Below are positions 36,490 through 50,357 of a stretch of 64,000 nt of DNA, one piece after another. Below the pieces are notes generated by a model. The model was not told the DNA's origin. It was given only the letters and a program-made list of their open reading frames with translations, and made no database searches. This DNA is from Lasioglossum baleicum (lineage: Eukaryota; Arthropoda; Insecta; Hymenoptera; Halictidae): NCBI RefSeq assembly GCF_051020765.1, contig NW_027469220.1, positions 282,593 through 346,592 on the forward strand, given 5' to 3'. Position 1 is the stretch's first letter; each line of letters opens with the position of its first letter. The position numbers were made by a program, and so were the translations under genes.

Positions 36490-38229
36490 GCGCATGCGCA
36501 TCCCACAAAACCTCGCACGTGTTTTTACTCGACTAGCCTGCGGGATGCATCCTCTCGCACGTGTTTTTACTCGACTAGCCTGCGGGATGCATCCTTTCGC
36601 ACGTGTTTTTACTCGACTAGCCTGCGGGATGCATCCCCTCGCACGTGTTTTTGCTCGACTAGCCTGCGGGATGCATCCTCTCGCACGTGTTTTTGCTCGA
36701 CTAGCCATGCGCATCCCAAAAAACCTGCGCATGCGCATCCCAAAAAATCTGCGCATGCGCATCCCACAAAACCTGCGCATGCGCATCCCACAAAACCTCG
36801 CACGTGTTTGTGCTCGACTAGACTGCGGGATGCATCCTCTCGCACGTGTTTTTACTCGACTAGCCTGCGGGATGCATCCTCTCGCACGTGTTTTTGCTCG
36901 ACTAGCCATGCGCATCCCAAAAAACCTGCGCATGCGCATCCCAAAAAACCTGCGCATGCGCATCCCACAAAACCTCGCACGTGTTTTTACTCGACTAGCC
37001 TGCGGGATGCATCCTCTCGCACGTGTTTTTACTCGACTAGCCTGCGGGATGCATCCTCTCGCACGTGTTTTTACTCGACTAGCCTGCGGGATGCATCGTC
37101 TCGCACGTGTTTTTACTCGACTAGCCTGCGGGATGCATCCTCTCGCACGTGTTTTTGCTCGACTAGCCATGCGCATCCCAAAAAACCTGCGCATGCGCAT
37201 CCCAAAAAATCTGCGCATGCGCATCCCACAAAACCTGCGCATGCGCATCCCACAAAACCTCGCACGTGTTTGTGCTCGACTAGCCTGCGGGATGCATCCT
37301 CTCGCACGTGTTTTTACTCGACTAGCCTGCGGGATGCATCCTCTCGCACGTGTTTTTGCTCGACTAGCCATGCGCATCCCAAAAAACCTGCGCATGCGCA
37401 TCCCACAAAACCTGCGCATGCGCATCCCACAAAACCTGCGTATGCGCATCCCACAAAACCTCGCACGTGTTTTTACTCGACTAGCCTGCGGGATGCATCG
37501 TCTCGCACGTGTTTTTACTCGACTAGCCTGCGGGATGCATCCTCTCGCACGTGTTTTTGCTCGACTAGCCATGCGCATCCCAAAAAACCTGCGCATGCGC
37601 ATCCCAAAAAATCTGCGCATGCGCATCCCACAAAACCTGCGCATGCGCATCCCACAAAACCTCGCACGCGTTTGTGCTCGACTAGCCTGCGGGATGCATC
37701 CTCTCGCACGTGTTTTTACTCGACTAGCCTGCGGGATGCATCCCCTCGCACGTGTTTTTGCTCGACTAGCCTGCGGGATGCATCCTCTCGCACGTGTTTT
37801 TGCTCGACTAGCCATGCGCATCCCAAAAAACCTGCGCATGCGCATCCCAAAAAATCTGCGCATGCGCATCCCACAAAACCTGCGCATGCGCATCCCACAA
37901 AACCTCGCACGTGTTTGTGCTCGACTAGACTGCGGGATGCATCCTCTCGCACGTGTTTTTACTCGACTAGCCTGCGGGATGCATCCTCTCGCACGTGTTT
38001 TTACTCGACTAGCCTGCGGGATGCATCCTCTCGCACGTGTTTTTGCTCGACTAGCCATGCGCATCCCAAAAAACCTGCGCATGCGCATCCCAAAAAACCT
38101 GCGCATGCGCATCCCAAAAAATCTGCGCATGCGCATCCCACAAAACCTGCGCATGCGCATCCCACAAAACCTCGCACGTGTTTGTGCTCGACTAGCCTGC
38201 GGGATGCATCCTCTCGCACGTGTTTTTAC

Positions 38230-41005
38230 TCGACTAGCCATGCGCATCCCAAAAAACCTGCACATGCGCATCCCAAAAAACCTGCACATGCGCATCCCAA
38301 AAAACCTGCGCATGCGCATCCCACAAAACCTGCGCATGCGCATCCCACAAAACCTGCGTATGCGCATCCCACAAAACCTCGCACGTGTTTTTACTCGACT
38401 AGCCTGCGGGATGCATCGTCTCGCACGTGTTTTTACTCGACTAGCCTGCGGGATGCATCCTCTCGCACGTGTTTTTGCTCGACTAGCCATGCGCATCCCA
38501 AAAAACCTGCGCATGCGCATCCCAAAAAATCTGCGCATGCGCACCCCACAAAACCTGCGCATGCGCATCCCACAAAACCTCGCACGTGTTTGTGCTCGAC
38601 TAGCCTGCGGGATGCATCCTCTCGCACGTGTTTTTACTCGACTAGCCTGCGGGATGCATCCTCTCGCACGTGTTTTTGCTCGACTAGCCATGCGCATCCC
38701 AAAAAACCTGCACATGCGCATCCCAAAAAACCTGCACATGCGCATCCCAAAAAACCTGCGCATGCGCATCCCACAAAACCTGCGCATGCGCATCCCACAA
38801 AACCTCGCACGTGTTTTTACTCGACTAGCCTGCGGGATGCATCCTCTCGCACGTGTTTTTACTCGACTAGCCTGCGGGATGCATCCTTTCGCACGTGTTT
38901 TTACTCGACTAGCCTGCGGGATGCATCCCCTCGTACGTGTTTTTGCTCGACTAGCCTGCGGGATGCATCCTCTCGCACGTGTTTTTGCTCGACTAGCCAT
39001 GCGCATCCCAAAAAACCTGCGCATGCGCATCCCAAAAAATCTGCGCATGCGCATCCCACAAAACCTGCGCATGCGCATCCCACAAAACCTCGCACGTGTT
39101 TGTGCTCGACTAGACTGCGGGATGCATCCTTTCGCACGTGTTTTTACTCGACTAGCCTGCGGGATGCATCCTCTCGCACGTGTTTTTGCTCGACTACCCT
39201 GCGGGATGCATCCTCTCGCACGTGTTTTTACTCGACTAGCCTGCGGGATGCATCCTCTCGCACGTGTTTTTACTCGACTACCCTGATGGATGCATCCTCT
39301 CGCACGTGTTTTTGCTCGACTAGCCTGCGGGATGCATCCTCTCGCACGTGTTTTTACTCGACTAGCCTGCGGGATGCATCCTCTCGCACGTGTTTTTACT
39401 CGACTACCCTGCGGGATGCATCCTCTCGCACGTGTTTTTGCTCGACTAGCCATGCGCATCCCAAAAAACCTGCGCATGCGCATCCCAAAAAACCTGCGCA
39501 TGCGCATCCCAAAAAACCTGCGCATGCGCATCCCACAAAACCTGCGTATGCGCATCCCACAAAACCTCGCACGTGTTTTTACTCGACTAGCCTGCGGGAT
39601 GCATCCTCTCGCACGTGTTTTTACTCGACTACCCTGCGGGATGCATCCTCTCGCACGTGTTTTTGCTCGACTAGCCTGCGGGATGCATCCTCTCGCACGT
39701 GTTTTTGCTCGGCTAGCCTGCGGGATGCATCCTCTCGCACGTGTTTTTGCTCGACTAGCCATGCGCATCCCAAAAAACCTGCGCATGCGCATCCCACAAA
39801 ACCTCGCACGTGTTTTTACTCGACTAGCCTGCGGGATGCATCCTCTCGCACGTGTTTTTACTCGACTAGCCTGCGGGATGCATCCTCTCGCACGTGTTTT
39901 TACTCGACTAGCCTGCGGGATGCATCGTCTCGCACGTGTTTGTGCTCGACTAGCCTGCGGGATGCATCCTCTCGCACGTGTTTTTGCTCGACTAGCCTGC
40001 GGGATGCATCCTCTCGCACGTGTTTTTGCTCGACTACCCTGCGGGATGCATCCTCTCGCACGTGTTTTTACTCGACTAGCCTGCGGGATGCATCCTCTCG
40101 CACGTGTTTTTACTCGACTACCCTGATGGATGCATCCTCTCGCTCGTGTTTTTGCTCGACTAGCCTGCGGGATGCATCCTCTCGCACGTGTTTTTACTCG
40201 ACTAGCCTGCGGGATGCATCCTCTCGCACGTGTTTTTACTCGACTACCCTGCGGGATGCATCCTCTCGCACGTGTTTTTGCTCGACTAGCCATGCGCATC
40301 CCAAAAAACCTGCGCATGCGCATCCCAAAAAACCTGCGCATGCGCATCCCACAAAACCTGCGTATGCGCATCCCACAAAACCTCGCACGTGTTTTTACTC
40401 GACTAGCCTGCGGGATGCATCCTCTCGCACGTGTTTTTACTCGACTAGCCTGCGGGATGCATCCTCTCGCACGTGTTTTTGCTCGACTAGCCATGCGCAT
40501 CCCAAAAAACCTGCGCATGCGCATCCCACAAAACCTGCGCATGCGCATCCCACAAAACCTCGCACGTGTTTTTACTCGACTAGCCTGCGGGATGCATCCT
40601 CTCGCACGTGTTTTTACTCGACTAGCCTGCGGGATGCATCCTCTCGCACGTGTTTTTACTCGACTAGCCTGCGGGATGCATCGTCTCGCACGTGTTTTTA
40701 CTCGACTAGCCTGCGGGATGCATCCTCTCGCACGTGTTTTTGCTCGACTAGCCATGCGCATCCCAAAAAACCTGCGCATGCGCATCCCAAAAAATCTGCG
40801 CATGCGCATCCCACAAAACCTGCGCATGCGCATCCCACAAAACCTCGCACGTGTTTGTGCTCGACTAGCCTGCGGGATGCATCCTCTCGCACGTGTTTTT
40901 ACTCGACTAGCCTGCGGGATGCATCCTCTCGCACGTGTTTTTGCTCGACTAGCCATGCGCATCCCAAAAAACCTGCACATGCGCATCCCAAAAAACCTGC
41001 ACATG
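38230..41005 (+). repeat. 2.5-3.0-kb segment, copy C of the three-copy family
   Basis: It holds the 840-bp interval at 39,287-40,126. It carries the only TACGTG core found outside the first 14.4 kb (near 38,934) and a private CGCTCGTG near 40,144. Confidence 0.82.
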
Positions 41006-42730
41006 CGCATCCCACAAAACCTGCGCATGCGCATCCCACAAAACCTGCGTATGCGCATCCCACAAAACCTCGCACGTGTTTTTACTCGACTAGCCTGCGG
41101 GATGCATCGTCTCGCACGTGTTTTTACTCGACTAGCCTGCGGGATGCATCCTCTCGCACGTGTTTTTGCTCGACTAGCCATGCGCATCCCAAAAAACCTG
41201 CGCATGCGCATCCCAAAAAATCTGCGCATGCGCATCCCACAAAACCTGCGCATACGCATCCCACAAAACCTCGCACGTGTTTGTGCTCGACTAGCCTGCG
41301 GGATGCATCCTCTCGCACGTGTTTTTACTCGACTAGCCTGCGGGATGCATCCTCTCGCACGTGTTTCTGCTCGACTAGCCATGCGCATCCCAAAAAACCT
41401 GCACATGCGCATCCCAAAAAACCTGCACGTGCGCATCCCAAAAAACCTGCGCATGCGCATCCCACAAAACCTGCGCATGCGCATCCCACAAAACCTCGCA
41501 CGTGTTTTTACTCGACTAGCCTGCGGGATGCATCCTCTCGCACGTGTTTTTACTCGACTAGCCTGCGGGATGCATCCTTTCGCACGTGTTTTTACTCGAC
41601 TAGCCTGCGGGATGCATCCCCTCGCACGTGTTTTTGCTCGACTAGCCTGCGGGATGCATCCTCTCGCACGTGTTTTTGCTCGACTAGCCATGCGCATCCC
41701 AAAAAACCTGCGCATGCGCATCCCAAAAAATCTGCGCATGCGCATCCCACAAAACCTGCGCATGCGCATCCCACAAAACCTCGCACGTGTTTGTGCTCGA
41801 CTAGACTGCGGGATGCATCCTTTCGCACGTGTTTTTACTCGACTAGCCTGCGGGATGCATCCTCTCGCACGTGTTTTTGCTCGACTAGCCTGCGGGATGC
41901 ATCCTCTCGCACGTGTTTTTGCTCGGCTAGCCTGCGGGATGCATCCTCTCGCACGTGTTTTTGCTCGACTAGCCATGCGCATCCCAAAAAACCTGCGCAT
42001 GCGCATCCCACAAAACCTCGCACGTGTTTTTACTCGACTAGCCTGCGGGATGCATCGTCTCGCACGTGTTTGTGCTCGACTAGCCTGCGGGATGCATCCT
42101 CTCGCACGTGTTTTTGCTCGACTAGCCTGCGGGATGCATCCTCTCGCACGTGTTTTTGCTCGACTACCCTGCGGGATGCATCCTCTCGCACGTGTTTTTA
42201 CTCGACTAGCCTGCGGGATGCATCCTCTCGCACGTGTTTTTACTCGACTACCCTGATGGATGCATCCTCTCGCACGTGTTTTTGCTCGACTAGCCTGCGG
42301 GATGCATCCTCTCGCACGTGTTTTTACTCGACTAGCCTGCGGGATGCATCCTCTCGCATGTGTTTTTACTCGACTACCCTGCGGGATGCATCCTCTCGCA
42401 CGTGTTTTTGCTCGACTAGCCATGCGCATCCCAAAAAACCTGCGCATGCGCATCCCAAAAAACCTGCGCATGCGCATCCCAAAAAACCTGCGCATGCGCA
42501 TCCCACAAAACCTGCGTATGCGCATCCCACAAAACCTCGCACGTGTTTTTACTCGACTAGCCTGCGGGATGCATCCTCTCGCACGTGTTTTTACTCGACT
42601 ACCCTGCGGGATGCATCCTCTCGCACGTGTTTTTGCTCGACTAGCCTGCGGGATGCATCGTCTCGCACGTGTTTTTACTCGACTAGCCTGCGGGATGCAT
42701 CCTCTCGCACGTGTTTTTGCTCGACTAGCC

Positions 42731-43447
42731 ATGCGCATCCCAAAAAACCTGCGCATGCGCATCCCAAAAAATCTGCGCATGCGCATCCCACAAAACCTGC
42801 GCATGCGCATCCCACAAAACCTCGCACGTGTTTGTGCTCGACTAGCCTGCGGGATGCATCCTCTCGCACGTGTTTTTACTCGACTAGCCTGCGGGATGCA
42901 TCCTCTCGCACGTGTTTTTGCTCGACTAGCCATGCGCATCCCAAAAAACCTGCACATGCGCATCCCAAAAAACCTGCACATGCGCATCCCAAAAAACCTG
43001 CGCATGCGCATCCCACAAAACCTGCGCATGCGCATCCCACAAAACCTCGCACGTGTTTTTACTCGACTAGCCTGCGGGATGCATCCTCTCGCACGTGTTT
43101 TTACTCGACTAGCCTGCGGGATGCATCCTCTCGCACGTGTTTTTACTCGACTAGCCTGCGGGATGCATCGTCTCGCACGTGTTTTTACTCGACTAGCCAT
43201 GCGCATCCCAAAAAACCTGCACATGCGCATCCCAAAAAACCTGCACATGCGCATCCCAAAAAACCTGCGCATGCGCATCCCACAAAACCTGCGCATGCGC
43301 ATCCCACAAAACCTGCGTATGCGCATCCCACAAAACCTCGCACGTGTTTTTACTCGACTAGCCTGCGGGATGCATCGTCTCGCACGTGTTTTTACTCGAC
43401 TAGCCTGCGGGATGCATCCTCTCGCACGTGTTTTTGCTCGACTAGCC
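42731..43447 (+). repeat. 717-bp higher-order block
   Basis: It has the full ten-core order. It is preceded by an unusual junction: a CGT-ended linker directly follows a CTACCC-type stretch at about 42,600-42,660. Confidence 0.88.
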
Positions 43448-44799
43448 ATGCGCATCCCAAAAAACCTGCGCATGCGCATCCCAAAAAATCTGCGCATGCG
43501 CATCCCACAAAACCTGCGCATGCGCATCCCACAAAACCTCGCACGTGTTTGTGCTCGACTAGCCTGCGGGATGCATCCTCTCGCACGTGTTTTTACTCGA
43601 CTAGCCTGCGGGATGCATCCTCTCGCACGTGTTTTTGCTCGACTAGCCATGCGCATCCCAAAAAACCTGCACATGCGCATCCCAAAAAACCTGCACATGC
43701 GCATCCCAAAAAACCTGCGCATGCGCATCCCACAAAACCTGCGCATGCGCATCCCACAAAACCTCGCACGTGTTTTTACTCGACTAGCCTGCGGGATGCA
43801 TCCTCTCGCACGTGTTTTTACTCGACTAGCCTGCGGGATGCATCCTTTCGCACGTGTTTTTACTCGACTAGCCTGCGGGATGCATCCCCTCGCACGTGTT
43901 TTTGCTCGACTAGCCTGCGGGATGCATCCTCTCGCACGTGTTTTTGCTCGACTAGCCATGCGCATCCCAAAAAACCTGCGCATGCGCATCCCAAAAAATC
44001 TGCGCATGCGCATCCCACAAAACCTGCGCATGCGCATCCCACAAAACCTCGCACGTGTTTTTACTCGACTAGCCTGCGGGATGCATCCTCTCGCACGTGT
44101 TTTTACTCGACTAGCCTGCGGGATGCATCCTCTCGCACGTGTTTTTACTCGACTAGCCTGCGGGATGCATCGTCTCGCACGTGTTTTTACTCGACTAGCC
44201 ATGCGCATCCCAAAAAACCTGCACATGCGCATCCCAAAAAACCTGCACATGCGCATCCCAAAAAACCTGCGCATGCGCATCCCACAAAACCTGCGCATGC
44301 GCATCCCACAAAACCTGCGTATGCGCATCCCACAAAACCTCGCACGTGTTTTTACTCGACTAGCCTGCGGGATGCATCGTCTCGCACGTGTTTTTACTCG
44401 ACTAGCCTGCGGGATGCATCCTCTCGCACGTGTTTTTGCTCGACTAGCCATGCGCATCCCAAAAAACCTGCGCATGCGCATCCCAAAAAATCTGCGCATG
44501 CGCATCCCACAAAACCTGCGCATGCGCATCCCACAAAACCTCGCACGTGTTTGTGCTCGACTAGCCTGCGGGATGCATCCTCTCGCACGTGTTTTTACTC
44601 GACTAGCCTGCGGGATGCATCCTCTCGCACGTGTTTTTGCTCGACTAGCCATGCGCATCCCAAAAAACCTGCACATGCGCATCCCAAAAAACCTGCACAT
44701 GCGCATCCCAAAAAACCTGCGCATGCGCATCCCACAAAACCTGCGCATGCGCATCCCACAAAACCTCGCACGTGTTTTTACTCGACTAGCCTGCGGGAT

Positions 44800-47460
44800 G
44801 CATCCTCTCGCACGTGTTTTTACTCGACTAGCCTGCGGGATGCATCCTTTCGCACGTGTTTTTACTCGACTAGCCTGCGGGATGCATCCCCTCGCACGTG
44901 TTTTTGCTCGACTAGCCTGCGGGATGCATCCTCTCGCACGTGTTTTTGCTCGACTAGCCATGCGCATCCCAAAAAACCTGCGCATGCGCATCCCAAAAAA
45001 TCTGCGCATGCGCATCCCACAAAACCTGCGCATGCGCATCCCACAAAACCTCGCACGTGTTTGTGCTCGACTAGACTGCGGGATGCATCCTTTCGCACGT
45101 GTTTTTACTCGACTAGCCTGCGGGATGCATCCTCTCGCACGTGTTTTTGCTCGACTACCCTGCGGGATGCATCCTCTCGCACGTGTTTTTACTCGACTAG
45201 CCTGCGGGATGCATCCTCTCGCACGTGTTTTTACTCGACTACCCTGATGGATGCATCCTCTCGCACGTGTTTTTGCTCGACTAGCCTGCGGGATGCATCC
45301 TCTCGCACGTGTTTTTACTCGACTAGCCTGCGGGATGCATCCTCTCGCACGTGTTTTTACTCGACTACCCTGCGGGATGCATCCTCTCGCACGTGTTTTT
45401 GCTCGACTAGCCATGCGCATCCCAAAAAACCTGCGCATGCGCATCCCAAAAAACCTGCGCATGCGCATCCCACAAAACCTGCGCATGCGCATCCCACAAA
45501 ACCTCGCACGTGTTTGTGCTCGACTAGCCTGCGGGATGCATCCTCTCGCACGTGTTTTTACTCGACTAGCCTGCGGGATGCATCCTCTCGCACGTGTTTT
45601 TGCTCGACTAGCCATGCGCATCCCAAAAAACCTGCACATGCGCATCCCAAAAAACCTGCACATGCGCATCCCAAAAAACCTGCGCATGCGCATCCCACAA
45701 AACCTGCGCATGCGCATCCCACAAAACCTCGCACGTGTTTTTACTCGACTAGCCTGCGGGATGCATCCTCTCGCACGTGTTTTTACTCGACTAGCCTGCG
45801 GGATGCATCCTCTCGCACGTGTTTTTACTCGACTAGCCTGCGGGATGCATCGTCTCGCACGTGTTTTTACTCGACTAGCCATGCGCATCCCAAAAAACCT
45901 GCACATGCGCATCCCAAAAAACCTGCACATGCGCATCCCAAAAAACCTGCGCATGCGCATCCCACAAAACCTGCGCATGCGCATCCCACAAAACCTGCGT
46001 ATGCGCATCCCACAAAACCTCGCACGTGTTTTTACTCGACTAGCCTGCGGGATGCATCGTCTCGCACGTGTTTTTACTCGACTAGCCTGCGGGATGCATC
46101 CTCTCGCACGTGTTTTTGCTCGACTAGCCATGCGCATCCCAAAAAACCTGCGCATGCGCATCCCAAAAAATCTGCGCATGCGCATCCCACAAAACCTGCG
46201 CATGCGCATCCCACAAAACCTCGCACGTGTTTGTGCTCGACTAGCCTGCGGGATGCATCCTCTCGCACGTGTTTTTACTCGACTAGCCTGCGGGATGCAT
46301 CCTCTCGCACGTGTTTTTGCTCGACTAGCCATGCGCATCCCAAAAAACCTGCGCATGCGCATCCCAAAAAACCTGCGCATGCGCATCCCAAAAAACCTGC
46401 GCATGCGCATCCCACAAAACCTGCGTATGCGCATCCCACAAAACCTCGCACGTGTTTTTACTCGACTAGCCTGCGGGATGCATCCTCTCGCACGTGTTTT
46501 TACTCGACTACCCTGCGGGATGCATCCTCTCGCACGTGTTTTTGCTCGACTAGCCATGCGCATCCCAAAAAACCTGCGCATGCGCATCCCAAAAAACCTG
46601 CGCATGCGCATCCCAAAAAACCTGCGCATGCGCATCCCACAAAACCTGCGTATGCGCATCCCACAAAACCTCGCACGTGTTTTTACTCGACTAGCCTGCG
46701 GGATGCATCCTCTCGCACGTGTTTTTACTCGACTAGCCTGCGGGATGCATCCTCTCGCACGTGTTTTTGCTCGACTAGCCATGCGCATCCCAAAAAACCT
46801 GCATATGCGCATCCCAAAAAACCTGCGCATGCGCATCCCACAAAACCTGCGCATGCGCATCCCACAAAACCTCGCACGTGTTTTTACTCGACTAGCCTGC
46901 GGGATGCATCCTCTCGCACGTGTTTTTACTCGACTAGCCTGCGGGATGCATCCTCTCGCACGTGTTTTTACTCGACTAGCCTGCGGGATGCATCGTCTCG
47001 CACGTGTTTTTACTCGACTAGCCTGCGGGATGCATCCTCTCGCACGTGTTTTTGCTCGACTAGCCATGCGCATCCCAAAAAACCTGCGCATGCGCATCCC
47101 AAAAAATCTGCGCATGCGCATCCCACAAAACCTGCGCATGCGCATCCCACAAAACCTCGCACGTGTTTGTGCTCGACTAGCCTGCGGGATGCATCCTCTC
47201 GCACGTGTTTTTACTCGACTAGCCTGCGGGATGCATCCTCTCGCACGTGTTTTTGCTCGACTAGCCATGCGCATCCCAAAAAACCTGCACATGCGCATCC
47301 CAAAAAACCTGCACATGCGCATCCCAAAAAACCTGCGCATGCGCATCCCACAAAACCTGCGCATGCGCATCCCACAAAACCTCGCACGTGTTTTTACTCG
47401 ACTAGCCTGCGGGATGCATCCTCTCGCACGTGTTTTTACTCGACTAGCCTGCGGGATGCA
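44800..47460 (+). repeat. 2.7-kb segment duplicated at 50,358-53,018 (offset 5,558 bp)
   Basis: Four successive 717-type markers keep an offset of exactly 5,558 bp, and both copies lack the AAT marker in the block at 45,413 and 50,971 and share the CATATGCGC unit near 46,803 and 52,361. The match ends where the left copy loses one 42-bp period. Confidence 0.82.
45413..46129 (+). repeat. 717-bp higher-order block lacking the AAT marker
   Basis: The length and order are standard, but the second unit of the opening long linker reads AAAAAACC instead of AAAAAATC. This marks a conversion-like patch or an older form, shared only with the copy at 50,971. Confidence 0.88.
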
Positions 47461-47740
47461 TCGTCTCGCACGTGTTTTTACTCGACTAGCCATGCGCATC
47501 CCAAAAAACCTGCACATGCGCATCCCAAAAAACCTGCACATGCGCATCCCAAAAAACCTGCGCATGCGCATCCCACAAAACCTGCGCATGCGCATCCCAC
47601 AAAACCTGCGTATGCGCATCCCACAAAACCTCGCACGTGTTTTTACTCGACTAGCCTGCGGGATGCATCGTCTCGCACGTGTTTTTACTCGACTAGCCTG
47701 CGGGATGCATCCTCTCGCACGTGTTTTTGCTCGACTAGCC
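47066..47740 (+). repeat. 717-type block, 675-bp variant
   Basis: One 42-bp period is missing from the run of four ACT cores after the second long linker, giving 675 bp. Confidence 0.85.
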
Positions 47741-50357
47741 ATGCGCATCCCAAAAAACCTGCGCATGCGCATCCCAAAAAATCTGCGCATGCGCATCCCA
47801 CAAAACCTGCGCATGCGCATCCCACAAAACCTCGCACGTGTTTGTGCTCGACTAGCCTGCGGGATGCATCCTCTCGCACGTGTTTTTACTCGACTAGCCT
47901 GCGGGATGCATCCTCTCGCACGTGTTTTTGCTCGACTAGCCATGCGCATCCCAAAAAACCTGCACATGCGCATCCCAAAAAACCTGCACATGCGCATCCC
48001 AAAAAACCTGCGCATGCGCATCCCACAAAACCTGCGCATGCGCATCCCACAAAACCTCGCACGTGTTTTTACTCGACTAGCCTGCGGGATGCATCCTCTC
48101 GCACGTGTTTTTACTCGACTAGCCTGCGGGATGCATCCTTTCGCACGTGTTTTTACTCGACTAGCCTGCGGGATGCATCCCCTCGCACGTGTTTTTGCTC
48201 GACTAGCCTGCGGGATGCATCCTCTCGCACGTGTTTTTGCTCGACTAGCCATGCGCATCCCAAAAAACCTGCGCATGCGCATCCCAAAAAATCTGCGCAT
48301 GCGCATCCCACAAAACCTGCGCATGCGCATCCCACAAAACCTCGCACGTGTTTGTGCTCGACTAGACTGCGGGATGCATCCTTTCGCACGTGTTTTTACT
48401 CGACTAGCCTGCGGGATGCATCCTCTCGCACGTGTTTTTGCTCGACTAGCCTGCGGGATGCATCCTCTCGCACGTGTTTTTGCTCGGCTAGCCTGCGGGA
48501 TGCATCCTCTCGCACGTGTTTTTGCTCGACTAGCTATGCGCATCCCAAAAAACCTGCGCATGCGCATCCCACAAAACCTCGCACGTGTTTTTACTCGACT
48601 AGCCTGCGGGATGCATCCTCTCGCACGTGTTTTTACTCGACTAGCCTGCGGGATGCATCCTCTCGCACGTGTTTTTACTCGACTAGCCTGCGGGATGCAT
48701 CGTCTCGCACGTGTTTGTGCTCGACTAGCCTGCGGGATGCATCCTCTCGCACGTGTTTTTGCTCGACTAGCCTGCGGGATGCATCCTCTCGCACGTGTTT
48801 TTGCTCGACTACCCTGCGGGATGCATCCTCTCGCACGTGTTTTTACTCGACTAGCCTGCGGGATGCATCCTCTCGCACGTGTTTTTACTCGACTACCCTG
48901 ATGGATGCATCCTCTCGCACGTGTTTTTGCTCGACTAGCCTGCGGGATGCATCCTCTCGCACGTGTTTTTACTCGACTAGCCTGCGGGATGCATCCTCTC
49001 GCACGTGTTTTTACTCGACTACCCTGCGGGATGGATCCTCTCGCACGTGTTTTTGCTCGACTAGCCATGCGCATCCCAAAAAACCTGCGCATGCGCATCC
49101 CAAAAAACCTGCGCATGCGCATCCCAAAAAACCTGCGCATGCGCATCCCACAAAACCTGCGTATGCGCATCCCACAAAACCTCGCACGTGTTTTTACTCG
49201 ACTAGCCTGCGGGATGCATCCTCTCGCACGTGTTTTTACTCGACTACCCTGCGGGATGCATCCTCTCGCACGTGTTTTTGCTCGACTAGCCATGCGCATC
49301 CCAAAAAACCTGCGCATCCCACAAAACCTGCGTATGCGCATCCCACAAAACCTCGCACGTGTTTTTACTCGACTAGCCTGCGGCATGCATCCTCTCGCAC
49401 GTGTTTTTACTCGACTAGCCTGCGGGATGCATCCTCTCGCACGTGTTTTTGCTCGACTAGCCATGCGCATCCCAAAAAACCTGCACATGCGCATCCCAAA
49501 AAACCTGCGCATGCGCATCCCACAAAACCTGCGCATGCGCATCCCACAAAACTCGCACGTGTTTTTACTCGACTAGCCTGCGGGATGCATCCTCTCGCAC
49601 GTGTTTTTACTCGACTAGCCTGCGGGATGCATCCTCTCGCACGTGTTTTTACTCGACTAGCCTGCGGGATGCATCGTCTCGCACGTGTTTTTACTCGACT
49701 AGCCTGCGGGATGCATCCTCTCGCACGTGTTTTTGCTCGACTAGCCATGCGCATCCCAAAAAACCTGCGCATGCGCATCCCAAAAAATCTGCGCATGCGC
49801 ATCCCACAAAACCTGCGCATGCGCATCCCACAAAACCTCGCACGTGTTTGTGCTCGACTAGCCTGCGGGATGCATCCTCTCGCACGTGTTTTTACTCGAC
49901 TAGCCTGCGGGATGCATCCTCTCGCACGTGTTTTTGCTCGACTAGCCATGCGCATCCCAAAAAACCTGCACATGCGCATCCCAAAAAACCTGCACATGCG
50001 CATCCCAAAAAACCTGCGCATGCGCATCCCACAAAACCTGCGCATGCGCATCCCACAAAACCTCGCACGTGTTTTTACTCGACTAGCCTGCGGGATGCAT
50101 CCTCTCGCACGTGTTTTTACTCGACTAGCCTGCGGGATGCATCGTCTCGCACGTGTTTTTACTCGACTAGCCTGCGGGATGCATCCTCTCGCACGTGTTT
50201 TTGCTCGACTAGCCATGCGCATCCCAAAAAACCTGCGCATGCGCATCCCACAAAACCTGCGCATGCGCATCCCACAAAACCTCGCACGTGTTTTTACTCG
50301 ACTAGCCTGCGGGATGCATCCTCTCGCACGTGTTTTTACTCGACTAGCCTGCGGGAT

